Shown piece by piece: positions 24,624-35,657 of a stretch of DNA of 64,000 nt (positions are counted from its first letter, which is position 1; every line of letters begins with the position of its first letter). A model generated the notes under the pieces. It saw nothing but the letters and a program-made list of their open reading frames with translations. It ran no database searches and was not told where the DNA came from. The position numbers and the translations under genes are program-made. This stretch comes from Straminergon stramineum (Eukaryota; Streptophyta; Bryopsida; Hypnales; Calliergonaceae): the NCBI GenBank assembly GCA_963920665.1, contig OY987265.1, positions 36,523,001 through 36,587,000 on the forward strand. The letters are read 5' to 3'.

Positions 24624-27600
24624 TCAAACCTCGACTGTCAAATCCTCTCTAAAATTAATCGATGCTACCCTATCGTCCATCCACTCAATAATGTCTTGAA
24701 TAATTTCGAACTTCTCAGGCTCAAATAAAATATCATGCAATAGGCCTGTGTAGAGCTTGATGTTCTTGTGCGAGGATGATGCTTGGTCGTATAGATCCTG
24801 AGAGCCCGTGGGATCCGTGACCTGATCATCAGACCCATGAAGAACCAAAAAGGGGACATTCACAGTCTTCAGATTCTTGAGCAAGTAGTAGCTCAATCGC
24901 AGTATTTCGGTTCCTGTTCGGACACGAATGGATCCTGTGTAAACCAATGGGTCCGTATACTTCGTCACGAGAGCAGCTGGATCACGGCAGACGGCCAGTT
25001 TCCTATTTGCCCCTCGAAACTGGTATCTTGGCAATAGGACAGAGAAAAGTGGAGCAACTGCCTGAAGAAAGATGAAAGACACACTTCAGTACATCCACCC
25101 TCACAAACATGGAGAAACGAAAACTTTGCTAAAGATGAGAAATTGACAATTTAAAATCTAAGCAGAAGAGTAATCCAATACCCCAATCACTGGATGTGCA
25201 GGCTTGACTCGGACAGCCGGTGATGTCAAGATGATTCCTCCTCCTTCCAAAGAATCAACGACTTCAGATTGAAACGCGGCCTGCCAATAGATCAACCAAG
25301 GAAAGCCAAATGTCAACCGAATATCAGCTACACAAACAGATTTATTGATAGGAACATGACTTGAAATGCCATAGCTAGTCTGCAAGACGAAGGGAGGAGT
25401 TTACCTTTAAGGCAACAGCACCACCCGTTGAGTGTCCATATATGAAGCACGGAAGGCCTGGGAATTCAGCTCTTACCCGTTGAATATACTCTTGCTGTAC
25501 AAATTCAATATTGCAATCAGTGATCGAGAAAATGATTCTCTAGATAAGCAATAAATTCAAGACAAAGTCTCTACACGATTGCAATTCTAAGCATACGAAG
25601 ACAATTTTGTTCATAGAGATCCACGGAAAGTATCGTACAGTATCGGCAACAACGTGATCAAGGGACTCCACATATCCATGCAATCCGTCACTTCCTCCGT
25701 GTCCTGTATCCAACAAAACCTCTCCATAAGTCACTCTGACAAGCATTCAATAGATTGAGACATCAGTATATAGAGCGGAGGGGCCGGGTGTTGCATAGGA
25801 ATTATGACTTACAAAGCTGGCGCAACCCTAAAAAACAACGTGGGTAGAAATATCAACCCACGCAATACAAACATCGCATATAAAGAGATCTCGAGATAGA
25901 AAAGGAGAAAATAAAGAATACCGATCCAGTCCATCCCAAATACTCCGTAACCTTGAGCGTTGAGATGCATAGCAAATTCAGCATAACGCCCACTGCGTCA
26001 TGACACGAGCAAAACAAACAAACAAACAAATAAGCATTAAAGAAGTTGAACAAGGAAGCGTGCAAACATGCACAATGCAGACACAATAATCTCAAAAATA
26101 AATGTCTTCTAATCGACGTTAAAACCAGGATGAAGGTTTCAGCCGACCACCATACCTGTGCTCATTGAGCCCATGCAAGAGAATCACCAGTGCTCTGCAT
26201 ATACAAATCAATAAATAACGCAGCGTCAGAATCACCAGCATTCGAAAAGTGAAAAATTACAAAAGAAGTGTTTGAACAGTGCCCGTTGCCCAAGTAAAAA
26301 TTGTGTTCAATATCCACATGAGCTGAAGAAGAAACCACTCAAGAAACGCAGCTCAGAATTAGTACAAGCAGTTGCTAGGTAGCTTTTGTCCCGGAATATT
26401 CTGTCCGAAACAGATCTATAAGACTCTAAGAACCTCCGTAGACATTCATTCTTTTTGCACATACTTGCGAACAGAATGAAGACGAAGAAGGTAAGAAAAA
26501 GAAACTCAGGAGAATCCGAGCTCTTCTAGCATCATCGCCTTAGTTGCCGAATCCACGTCTAATGCAAACTCCAAGTAGGAAAATACCAAGATCAACTTTT
26601 TCCTTACTTCTTTTTCTTTTATGGGCAGTCATTGTTGACTTCATCATCGTGCCGCTTTCCCCCAACCAATTTCCGTACTTCGTGTCACATACACAGTACA
26701 CGTGTCACACGTATAGTGTAAACAATGACAACATGAGAACGGAAGACGGAGTACAATGAGCACCCCTAAGGCCCTAACCTTTATGTACGATAATAAAGAC
26801 CGCTTGACATATTCACCTTCAAACCTAGTTCGACATGAAGTTATAACCCTGGCACTGCTCATCTATTTAACCAAAATGCACTCGTCTAAGATTTCATGGT
26901 GGTGACTTTAGGGTCAGATTTTTAAAGTCCCTACAATACAACTACATGGCACCTCCGAAATAGCTCCTGACAATCTGGAGCTGCGTAACTGCAGGAGAAG
27001 ACACAAGCAGGTCCAAATGTCGGGGACTCTCAAGACAGATAGTACCAGACCCTTCCAGAGTAAAAAACCGAAGCCTACAATCTGTCTGTGCATGCATCGA
27101 AAAATCCTTTTAATAAAACAATTAGATGAATATATAAGAAATATATATATATATATATTCATAGATGTCCTTTTGATCTCTCAAATACTTGCTCGAAGGG
27201 GAATGTAACCAAAAATACGTCACCGCAACGAAATTCTCACTTTCGCACATGACCTAAATTCTTGACAATCATGATTCCCTAGCGAGTATCGAATCATGGT
27301 ATCTTAATATCTAATTTAGGGATATGAATTCTCCAGGAAATGTAGTAACACGGCTAAAAGGACCAAGAATCCCAAATTGGACGTCATGTTTTTTCAGGAG
27401 TTTTCAGTGGGCCATATTGGAACTCTGTTTTGTCCCATTCTATTGATTTGTTGACAAGCACATGCAATCTTCTTCACTAATTGTGGAGATATAAATTTGG
27501 CCCAAAAAAATTACTCCTTTTCCCAACATGATCAATCCATTGGTCATTCTAAATCCATGAAAACGCGATGCTTCAGGACTTAACCTAGAAAACTGCAAGA

Positions 27601-28177
27601 AAGAAATGGCAGAGAAAAAAAGCGTTCGAGCAGGAGAAGAATTTACTTACTTCAAATCCACGTCAGGATTGGCCGGCGTCCACGACTGCGTGAAGATCGT
27701 TTGCCCTCGCGCATTCACAAACGGCACCACCTTCCGCTGGGTGTCCTCCGAATCCTCCAGAATCCTTTCCATGGCTAACTCTCGCCTCTTCTGCACTTCG
27801 TTAATCTCCTTGACGCTGCGTCCAAACCGCGGGAACCACAGCAACGGCAACCTTGGCTGCGATGCCGTGGAGGATCCTTCCCCGTCCTCCTCGTCCTCCA
27901 CGCTCTGCTGGGAAAAGGACTCATCCCCTTCCTCCCCCTTTTTCAGCGTGGCCAGCCGGACGGCATTCAAATGGAACGACGCCGGCGCCATGGCGGACAG
28001 TGAATTGAACGCCATCGCCAGACGCCGCAACGCACGGAGAGGGAAGGAGCCTAACAGGAACGGACTGAAGTAGTGCATCACGGAACTGGAGGGAGAATGA
28101 TGATTTTCCATCCGTATCGCACCCTCGGCAGCTACGTTCCCCGCATACACTGTCCTCGGCGCCGCCATGAGGGACAT
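24624..28177 (-). CDS. Monoacylglycerol-lipase-like alpha/beta hydrolase (plant MAGL/caffeoylshikimate esterase family), seven exons
   Basis: Exons 28177-27651, 26194-26156, 25992-25922, 25703-25639, 25494-25405, 25280-25182 and 25061-24624 join in phase to 442 residues; all introns are GT-AG. After an acidic N-terminal extension (about 1-160) comes a Hydrolase_4/serine aminopeptidase S33 type domain: oxyanion motif HGLNEHSGRY from residue 183, the GMDWIGHGGSDGLHGYV segment, nucleophile elbow GHSTGG with Ser256, HGSDDQVTD with Asp376, and GLLHDILFEPE with His406. All three catalytic residues are present. The layout follows plant MAGL paralogs with an N-terminal extension; whether it cuts monoacylglycerol, lysophospholipid or caffeoyl shikimate cannot be decided. 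The first ATG of the frame (28177) is chosen; a second ATG lies three codons on. The extension could be a transit peptide. Intron 1 (1456 bp) holds an AT dinucleotide run at 27141-27159. Confidence 0.95.
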
Positions 28178-29452
28178 GGAATCTCAAATCAAACACTGCC
28201 GAAATTCAAACCCCCAAGACACAAAATTCAAATCCCCGTGTCCCTCAGAAACACTAATTTCACAACCTCCACCAGGGACGTCGCCGTCACCCCATACCCC
28301 GCCCAAATTCAAAACCCCAACTCAAAATTCCCCACCAAACACACGAATTCAAACCCGCACCACCAAAATGTATCAAAACAAGCGCAGATCCAAACCCTAC
28401 GTCTGCTTCCGCACACGTCTACGACCCACCTCTGGACAGTCTGGAGATTCCGACAATGCCCAGACGTACACAACTCTCGGCAAAAGCAAAACTGAAAATG
28501 CGCACCACGGCGGCAATTGAATGCGTGCACAATTGAAATCTTCCTCGAGAATTCTCAGTTGCGGCCCTAATAACTTCCTGAAAACGAATGATGGAAGGAC
28601 TTTCGCGGAGTTTCCAACGGCGTTTCAGGAAACGAAAGAACGGCTGGGAGTGATGCAGGCTGATTTGGTGGCTGCGAGACGATTACTACTGCAGGGTTGC
28701 TGAATCTCAGGCTTAACTTAACTTACAGAATGGGCGAAAATTGGCTGCGGAACTGTCCTGAGGCTGGGACATGGAGGTCGAGCGCACGCCAAGGAAGCTT
28801 CGACGGAACTCTACCTTATTACCGGGTTACCTATGACCGTGCCAAGGACGGATGAATTATCGTCGTTCGTTGATATAAATCATCCGTGCAAGTAGAGTTC
28901 CCCAGAGTCGGTTTCGACTTTTGGATGAACGTCTCCCATTGTTGATATGTTATGATGGCTGAGTGAGTCATGATGACGAGAGTTTGGGGGGGTGAGACCG
29001 TGAGACTGTCAGAGTGGACTCGCTGTGATTGGCTTATTCCCTTTCCGTAATTATAGGGGAACTTGACGGCTGAGTCGGTGACACGTGCCCAGTGGAGTAG
29101 GTACTTTGTTCTCAACCACAGGCAGGGGATTTTTAGGGATTTTTTAAGGCCGGACCACTGGACCAGAGGCCCTCTAGAATTTCTCAAAGTAGTGATTGGT
29201 GGAGATGGATAGGCCTAGCCGAAGTTGGGTTTACTCTTTGGCCTTTCCATTTTCCGTGGATAAGAAATCCACATGGAATCTTACATGGTTAAAGTAGATA
29301 ATGTTTTGCCAATTTCAAGGAGCTTTTTTCTTAATCACCTCTTAAAAATAGGCCTGACGGATTTTTAGGTGACCATGACAAGCTAAAATCTCACAACCAT
29401 AAATTTTGTTGACGTAATCACTTGATCTTGAAGTTGATAATGTCAAATCTAA
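28178..29452. other. 5' flank of the lipase gene
   Basis: The first ~350 bases upstream of the start codon are C- and A-rich on the plus strand, with a recurring phrase like AAATTCAAACCCC (near 28202, 28227, 28307 and 28348). This is likely the promoter/5' leader. Beyond 28800 I see no gene or bounded repeat. Confidence 0.5.
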
Positions 29453-29454
29453 TA

Positions 29455-30032
29455 GTCCCTCCGTCCCCAAATGATCTTCTTGTTGACCTCAACTTTTTGT
29501 CCCAAAATGATCTTCATGTTGTACTTCGTGATGGTGAGAATTGGTCAAATTAAACTTTCAATTGCTATGTGGGACTAGCAAAACAACCTAGAGTAATAGT
29601 TTCCCTTCCATCCACGCAATCATCAATCAAAAAACAAATTAAATGACTAAAGGGGTCAATCAACACTGCTTGTTTTTATATTTTGCACCTCTTTGAATGT
29701 TGCTTGCTTGAAGGAGATGAAGCTTTGGAAGGTGGTATAGAGGTCTTCACATGGGCTTGGGCCTATACTAACTGCCTATAGAACAATGACTTCACATTCA
29801 ATAATTATGTGCCTAGTGGTGCTCCTTGAAAATGCCCCCAAAAATGACTTTTTAAACTCCAAAACTACACTTCGAAAAGGGTTTTGAAAAGGGTTTTGAA
29901 ACTCAAAGTTCCTAGGACATTTGGAATGCTCTAAACCCTACTTACATTGTGAAATTGGTTTTTAAAATGTTATTTTTAGCCTTAAGCCAGAACACTTTGT
30001 CCAAGAAGAAGATCATTTTAGGATAGAGGGAA
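29455..30032. mobile_element. Stowaway-like (Tc1/mariner) miniature element, 578 bp
   Basis: Left end TA-GTCCCTCCGTCCCCAAAT and right end ATAGAGGGAA-TA are imperfect inverted repeats; beyond them both arms share an ATGATCTTCTT block (GATCATTTT on the right). The left end closely resembles the Stowaway terminal consensus CTCCCTCCGT. Flanking TA dinucleotides (29453-29454 and 30033-30034) fit TA target duplication. There is no coding sequence, so it would need a Tc1/mariner transposase, of which a dead relative lies at 21593-22760. Confidence 0.85.
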
Positions 30033-30075
30033 TAATAAATAAATATGGCACCACTATGGTTTCTCTTGGATTTAT

Positions 30076-30391
30076 CATTAGGAAAATTTTGAGCTCTAAA
30101 CAAGGCTGCTAGTATTAGATTTTCGGCCCCCCCACGGGGCAAGTACAGAAAAAATAAGAAATATATATTCTTTTAAATTATTATTTTTGAAAAAATAAAA
30201 TATTTAAAAAATAAAAAAATATTTAAAAAAACAGTCAATCTGATGTGGCGTTGATGCAGCACTAGTAGTGCCATGTCAGATTCCAAAATTTTAAAAATAA
30301 AAATTTAATTTTAATTTTTAATTTTTTTCATAATTGCACCACGGGGGTGCAAAATTTGCAACCTTGTTTAGAGCTCAAAATTTTCCTAATG
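30076..30391. mobile_element. CATTAG-terminal miniature element, copy 3 (316 bp, ~30-bp perfect terminal inverted repeats)
   Basis: The left terminus CATTAGGAAAATTTTGAGCT continuing CTAAACAAGG is matched exactly by its inverse at 30362-30391. The interior has CCCCCCACGGGG, AT-rich arms, GATGTGGC...GCCATGTC and a CACGGGGGTGC block. The perfect termini make this the youngest-looking copy of the family. Confidence 0.9.
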
Positions 30392-30540
30392 ATCAAAACC
30401 ATGCAAAGTGCCATCACTATTTTCTGTCTTGGGCTCTCACTTTGCATGGTCACATTTAACAAAGTGGAGGTACCTTGAAGTACTTCTAGTCCTTGGTTTG
30501 ATGTGGTATAAACCGACCCTTAGTTTCAATTTTCTAAAGT

Positions 30541-31083
30541 AAGGTAAACCAGCCCATGACAGGCAAACTACCTAATGCAATCATCTAGGAAACCACCTAT
30601 TAGAGTCTTACATCAACCCATGGTAGATTTTTTGTAATAAATGAGATTAAGACTACATTAGGCTGATTTGTGGCTATAATCTTGTCTTGGGAGATGATCA
30701 TGGAGTTATTAGTAACTGTCATAGGGCACTTACACCATTCAAGTGTAAATTGGTCATAAGAAGTTATTTTTTTATTCCTTCATGTCATGGCCATGTTAGG
30801 AAATGTTGTAGCCATTTTAGAAAATGTTGTGACTGCTTTAGGTGGTAAGATGACCATTATGGAAATCCTTTTTGCTAATTTGGGGTAGTCTACAAACTTT
30901 ATTGGGCTAATTGGGTTGTACACTTCAAAAATTCATAAAAATTTTTACTTTGTCCAAAAAATAAAATTTCAACTACTTCCTTCAATTCTCACATATGTCT
31001 ATGTATGGAAAAAAATCTGAATCATTTTGCTAATGGCAACAGTACAGACCACTCATTATGCCTGTCATAGGCAGGTTTACCTT
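30541..31083. mobile_element. AAGGTA-terminal miniature element, copy 2 (543 bp)
   Basis: Left end AAGGTAAACCAGCCCATGAC(AGGC) is the inverse of the right end GCCTGTCATAGGCAGGTTTACCTT with two mismatches. The interior matches the copy at 22964 (TAAGATGACCATTATGGA, TTCAAAAATTCATAAAAATT, TCTCACATATGTCTATGTATGG). Partial relatives occur near 34230-34460 and 35670-35900. Confidence 0.85.
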
Positions 31084-31448
31084 ATACAAATTTATTGTAC
31101 TTGCCTCAAGTGTATTAGCTACAAAATTAGTCCATTAAAAATTGAAAAATATTTTACAAGATTTGTCAAATTTGTTTTTCAAAATCTTCACAAATAAAAT
31201 CTCTAGCCAAAGGATTTTGTTATTAATTACCCATCAAAGCATGTACAAAGTTAATTGCTTTATTTTATTTTTTCCATTTTTATTAAATATTCAGATGGCT
31301 ATTTCTTATATTTTATTGAACTCATGTATTCTTATTTTAATATTCATGAAGTCTAAGACAAAGTTTCATTTTTGGAGTTCTTAATACAAGCTTTTTTTCC
31401 TCAAATTTGACAATTTTTTTTGTATTTTTTTCCCAATATGGAAAAAAT

Positions 31449-31714
31449 CATTAGGGAGATTTGAGGCCTCTACATGCCCGTTTCAGGGTTGTTCCCCTAC
31501 TTGTTCTTTGTACTATCCAAGAATGCCTAGCTACTGTCAGTACAATGAATATCAAATAATTAATTCTGAAATGCAAAAAGAAGTTGAAAAAAAATCAATT
31601 TTTTATGACGTCGCACGGTCTCATCCACATCAGATTACAGTAGTGGCAAAGTTCTTGCGTTCCCCGCAACCTAGGAACTCACAGGCATGTAGAGGCCTCA
31701 AAACTCCCCTAATG
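31449..31714. mobile_element. CATTAG-terminal miniature element, copy 4 (266 bp)
   Basis: Starts CATTAGGGAGATTTGAGGCC(TCTACATGCC) and ends with the inverse, GGCATGTAGAGGCCTCAAAA followed by CTCCCCTAATG. The internal GTTTCAGGGTTGTTCCC block matches copies 1 and 2. Confidence 0.85.
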
Positions 31715-32550
31715 TCTAGTGAATTATAGGAAACCATTGTTCAAAGATGCCCCACTCTTTCTATTTTTATTTCATATTTACATACAAACAAAAGAGTATT
31801 CATTCCAAGCAAAATATTCCATATCTTCCACCAATACAAAAAGAAAGCAATACCCCTCAAAGATAAAATAAATATACTTCGACATTTCTTAGCATTGTAG
31901 ATAGAAAAGCTATTTTGTAGTATGAATGCATTGAGATAGGTAATCAATTGACTAGAATTTTCACTTATTGCATACTAGGTACATATTAACAATCATATGT
32001 TTCAACATAATGTTACATATGATTGAAGCATGGGCTACAATGGGATGTGTAAGGGAACTATAGTTAACCTATGGAAGGATGTTGTTGATCTAAAAGGTTC
32101 AATGGATGACTTCATTGTTGTATGTAGAAACAAAGAATGTATCTATTGGTTCAATAGTTGGAATATTTTGTGAATTATTTTGGTCATGGGGGGCCGTGTC
32201 CTTCGAGGGTTAAATTTTTCTTAACAAGCATTTGAGCATTGAGGGCTCTATTGCATTATATATCAAAGTTTTCATTGGATCATGTTGAAAGAAAAGGGGA
32301 GATTATAAATTCTCTTTGCACACATTTTTTGGACATTGTATAAATAAACTATGATTTTATAAAGTGATGAAATAGGTACACTTAAAATCGCACCTAGACT
32401 CTTCTGAATAGAGTTTGTAAATTGTAGGCAAGAATTTATTAGGGTATGTCTCATAAACATCTCACAATGAGGTACCTTTAAGATAATTGACACTCATTAG
32501 TATAGACTTCTCAAAGTCAATTGCAAGATCTTGTGTGAACAAACTCTCAT
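31715..32550. other. AT-rich gene-free tract
   Basis: No gene, RNA or bounded element seen between two miniature elements. Confidence 0.5.
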
Positions 32551-33473
32551 TTAACCCCTAAAGGACCATCATCCATTTTTGGACTACACAAAAATTTCGG
32601 GCAAGTATGTTTGGCTAGATATTTCCATATTTTTTGCCCAAATTTTAATAGAAGGTGGGGACAAGGAATATCTTTCATATGCACTAAGTTTCATGACATT
32701 TGGAAATATGAGTCAAAATTTATGAACTAATATGCATGTTTTTTTCATAAATGGTCAATCTAGGTAGATTAGAACAATTCACTTTTTGCAAAAAAAATAA
32801 TTTGAAATTTATTTTCTTGAGTTATATATATGTGGAAAGATTTGAATCATTCTATTTTGATCAATGAGTCAAAAATTACAAGGATTTTTTGTTTGCAGGC
32901 AATTATAGATTCTATTCTCTAAAATAAACTTTAAAGTCTTTTATCTTACTCAAATTTCATGATTTTTGGAAAAAATAAGATGATAGGATGTAGATTGTTT
33001 ATTAAAACTTTGAAACCATTGGGATTGGAATTTTTCAATTCCATAATTAAATTCTTAACTATTTAGTATTTTGAATCATTCTCTACTACTGTCTAATTAC
33101 TATTTTTTCCCTATATATTGTACAATTTCAAAGGATTTGAAATTTTTCAAGCATTTGGCCAACTTGTCTAGGAAAAATAATCCAAAGAAGCACCACCATT
33201 TTAGACATTTTTTCATAGAAAAGAGTGAAATGCAATTGCCATGTTTTTCACAGGGCCAAAAAAATGATTTCAATGACTTTGAATGCTTATATCTTGCAAT
33301 CCACTCCATGGAAATTTTTGAAATTTTTACCATATGTTCTTAATTAAGCATACTACAAGATCCTGTAGTTACATTGTCAAAACAATGTATTTTTCAAAAA
33401 TTTGGTACTTATACTAAAAATGGCAATTTTGGAGCATTTTCGGTGAAAATAGTCATGGAACTTTAGGGGTTGA
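32551..33473. mobile_element. TTAA-bounded miniature element (923 bp)
   Basis: Left end TTAACCCCTAAAGGACCATC; right end GATGGTCC-like inverse reads CATGGAACTTTAGGGGTTGA, the outer TTAA being mutated to TTGA. The first 230 bases match the minus-strand reading of 9890-10239. The last ~200 bases match 34748-35657 (TATCTTGCAATC, GAAATTT, AAAAATGGCAATTTTGG). Non-coding. Confidence 0.8.
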
Positions 33474-34747
33474 GTCAATCCTTTAGAGGTTGGAGAGTTT
33501 CTTTCTTTCACTAACCATGACCCTATTTGTGACACTTAGACTATTTGTGACACTCTAGTGGAGGCTCCATTATAGCCATGCAAGAAGTCCAAATGCACCA
33601 CTTTTTAATAAATGAATTGATGGGCAATTGGGGGAAGTGGCACATATGGATTGTGTAAGTGATGCTTTGAAGAGACTAAAGACCAATGACCCATTCTTGA
33701 TCATTGTCCCCCCTATTTCTACCATTTAGGCTACTCTATTTCTAATCAATTGTAGTTTATATGATATCTCACATAGAGTAGGACAAATAGGAGCTATAGA
33801 ATTGTCCAAGAAGTGTACATTAAAACCATAGAATGATCACAAAATATACATTGAAAGACACAATTATCACTTAAATCAATTTTGTAACCAATCTATGGTT
33901 GAAAATAGAATGACCTATATAACTAGAATAGGTTTAATGGAATTTTCACAAAAAAATTCATGATCATTTTGTTTTTGAAGAAAAAAATTTAATTTTTTTT
34001 CAAATCCTTGTGAAATCTATTTCATTGCACAGAGAATTTTTTTCTCTCACCAAACCCATCCTACACTTGTACTCAATCCCTAAATGGTTGGAAATGGATT
34101 GTAAGCTTTTAGTAGCCAAAATAGGGTTTCATTCCATTTGGTTGCAATCTATCAATGAACATGGTCACTTCAAGGCCTCAACATTGTGGCAATTTTAGTA
34201 TAATATTGTAGCCATTTTTATGTAAGTAAGATGACCATTATAGATAGATCTTGCAGTTTTTTGGGGGGTGATCTAGTGGCATTTATAGATTTATCACTTC
34301 AAATATCCATAACAAATTCATACTATTTTGGAAAAAAATTCAATTAGTATTACTTTCCCTTACATTTGTCTTTCTATGGAAAAAAAACTAATTTATTTCC
34401 CACTACCTAAAGTGGATGGTCAAATTGCAAATTGTTGCACAAATAGGATCATTTACCTTTCCTTTGATGGCTATATGTGTAGAAAATAAGGTATTTGAGC
34501 ATCAAACAATAGTATCAGAGCTTGGTGACTACTGGCCATTGCTTGTGTGGACACTTGGCACTAAACTTTGACACTATTGTTTAGTGTTCAAATGCCTCAT
34601 TTTCTACCAACATTACAATTAGAGTTGTGAGTGACAATAATGGAGTGAGTTAGTGACCTCAATATAAATTTCTACATTAAGTGTGTCTAATCAACACAAA
34701 TATTTATTATTATAATGCAAGAATATTAATCGATTTAGAAAAATACT
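33474..34747. repeat. Gene-free tract with a partial AAGGTA-family copy
   Basis: About 34230-34462 carries interior blocks of the AAGGTA family (TAAGATGACCATTATAGATA, CACTTCAAATATCCATAACAAATT, TTTGTCTTTCTATGGAAAAAA) and ends in CATTTACCTTTCC, which resembles the family right end. Its left terminus was not found. The rest (33474-34200, 34470-34747) shows nothing I can name. Confidence 0.5.
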
Positions 34748-35657
34748 TCAACCCCTAAAGTTCCATTGTTCCTACGAGCGACAAATTGAATTTCAAACAA
34801 GTTCCTAAGAGCAAAATTTTTGGCGAAAAACTTTGAATTTTTTTCATAAAATAAAAAAACTAGTTAGCTTTTGTGAATATAATTTTCATTTCAATTGGTG
34901 TTTGGAAACAAATGATATACCATAATATGTCCAAGTATCAACTAAATGGGCAACAAAAGAAATCTATGAAAACTGGAAATTAAAATTAATTTCTCTCATA
35001 GATTGTATTTTTGTCTAGATGGAAATCTTTGATTCATTAGAGTTGAACTTGTAATGTGAAAGTTATAGAATATCTTCTTTTGCAAGCAATCAAAGCATCT
35101 TCTTGAACAATATAGGATTTATTTTTTGAATTCAATTTTCACATTTTTCAAAACAAAAAGTTCTAGAGGAAGAAATTTGATTCCAACATTTCACTTATTT
35201 GGACTAGTGTATTCAAATTCCATCTTAGAGCTATTAACAATTTAGTTTTTCCTCTATCTTGTACCTACTTCTACTTAACAAATTTTTAAAGAATGAAAAT
35301 CATTTTATTTATTTATATTTTTCCTAGGTTCTCAACTTAATTCTTCATGATAAAAAAATTTAATTTCAAAATACGTAGTGCAAACATTTCAAGTTAAGAG
35401 GATTCAAAGTCTTGTAAACTAATTTGCCATGGTGCCAAAAAACCATGTTTTCATCAATTTGAACACATTTATCTTGCAATCTATGAGGTCAAAGTTTCTA
35501 AAATTTCTTCCATACATTCTCATATTCATCTATTGCAAAAATCCTATAGTTAGATATACCAAAAAATCCCTTTTAAAAGTTTTGGCTCTTTGCACTAGAA
35601 ATGGCAATTTTGAGAGTTTTTTGATGAAAAAAATGGCCTTAGGACTTCAAAGTTTAA
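34748..35657. mobile_element. TTAA-type miniature element, degraded ends (910 bp)
   Basis: Left end TCAACCCCTAAAGTTCCA (TTAA mutated to TCAA) and right end GGACTTCAAAGTTTAA. It shares ATCTTGCAATCTATGAGG, GTCAAAGTTTCTAAAAT and AGAAATGGCAATTTTGAGAG with the elements at 32551 and 57953. AAGGTA-family interior sequence begins directly after it (35670: TAGTATGACCACTATAGATG), so it may have inserted into an older copy of that family. Confidence 0.65.

Noticed and set aside
27606..28073. Plus-strand frame of 155 codons
   Set aside because: Antisense to exon 1 of the monoacylglycerol-lipase-like gene.
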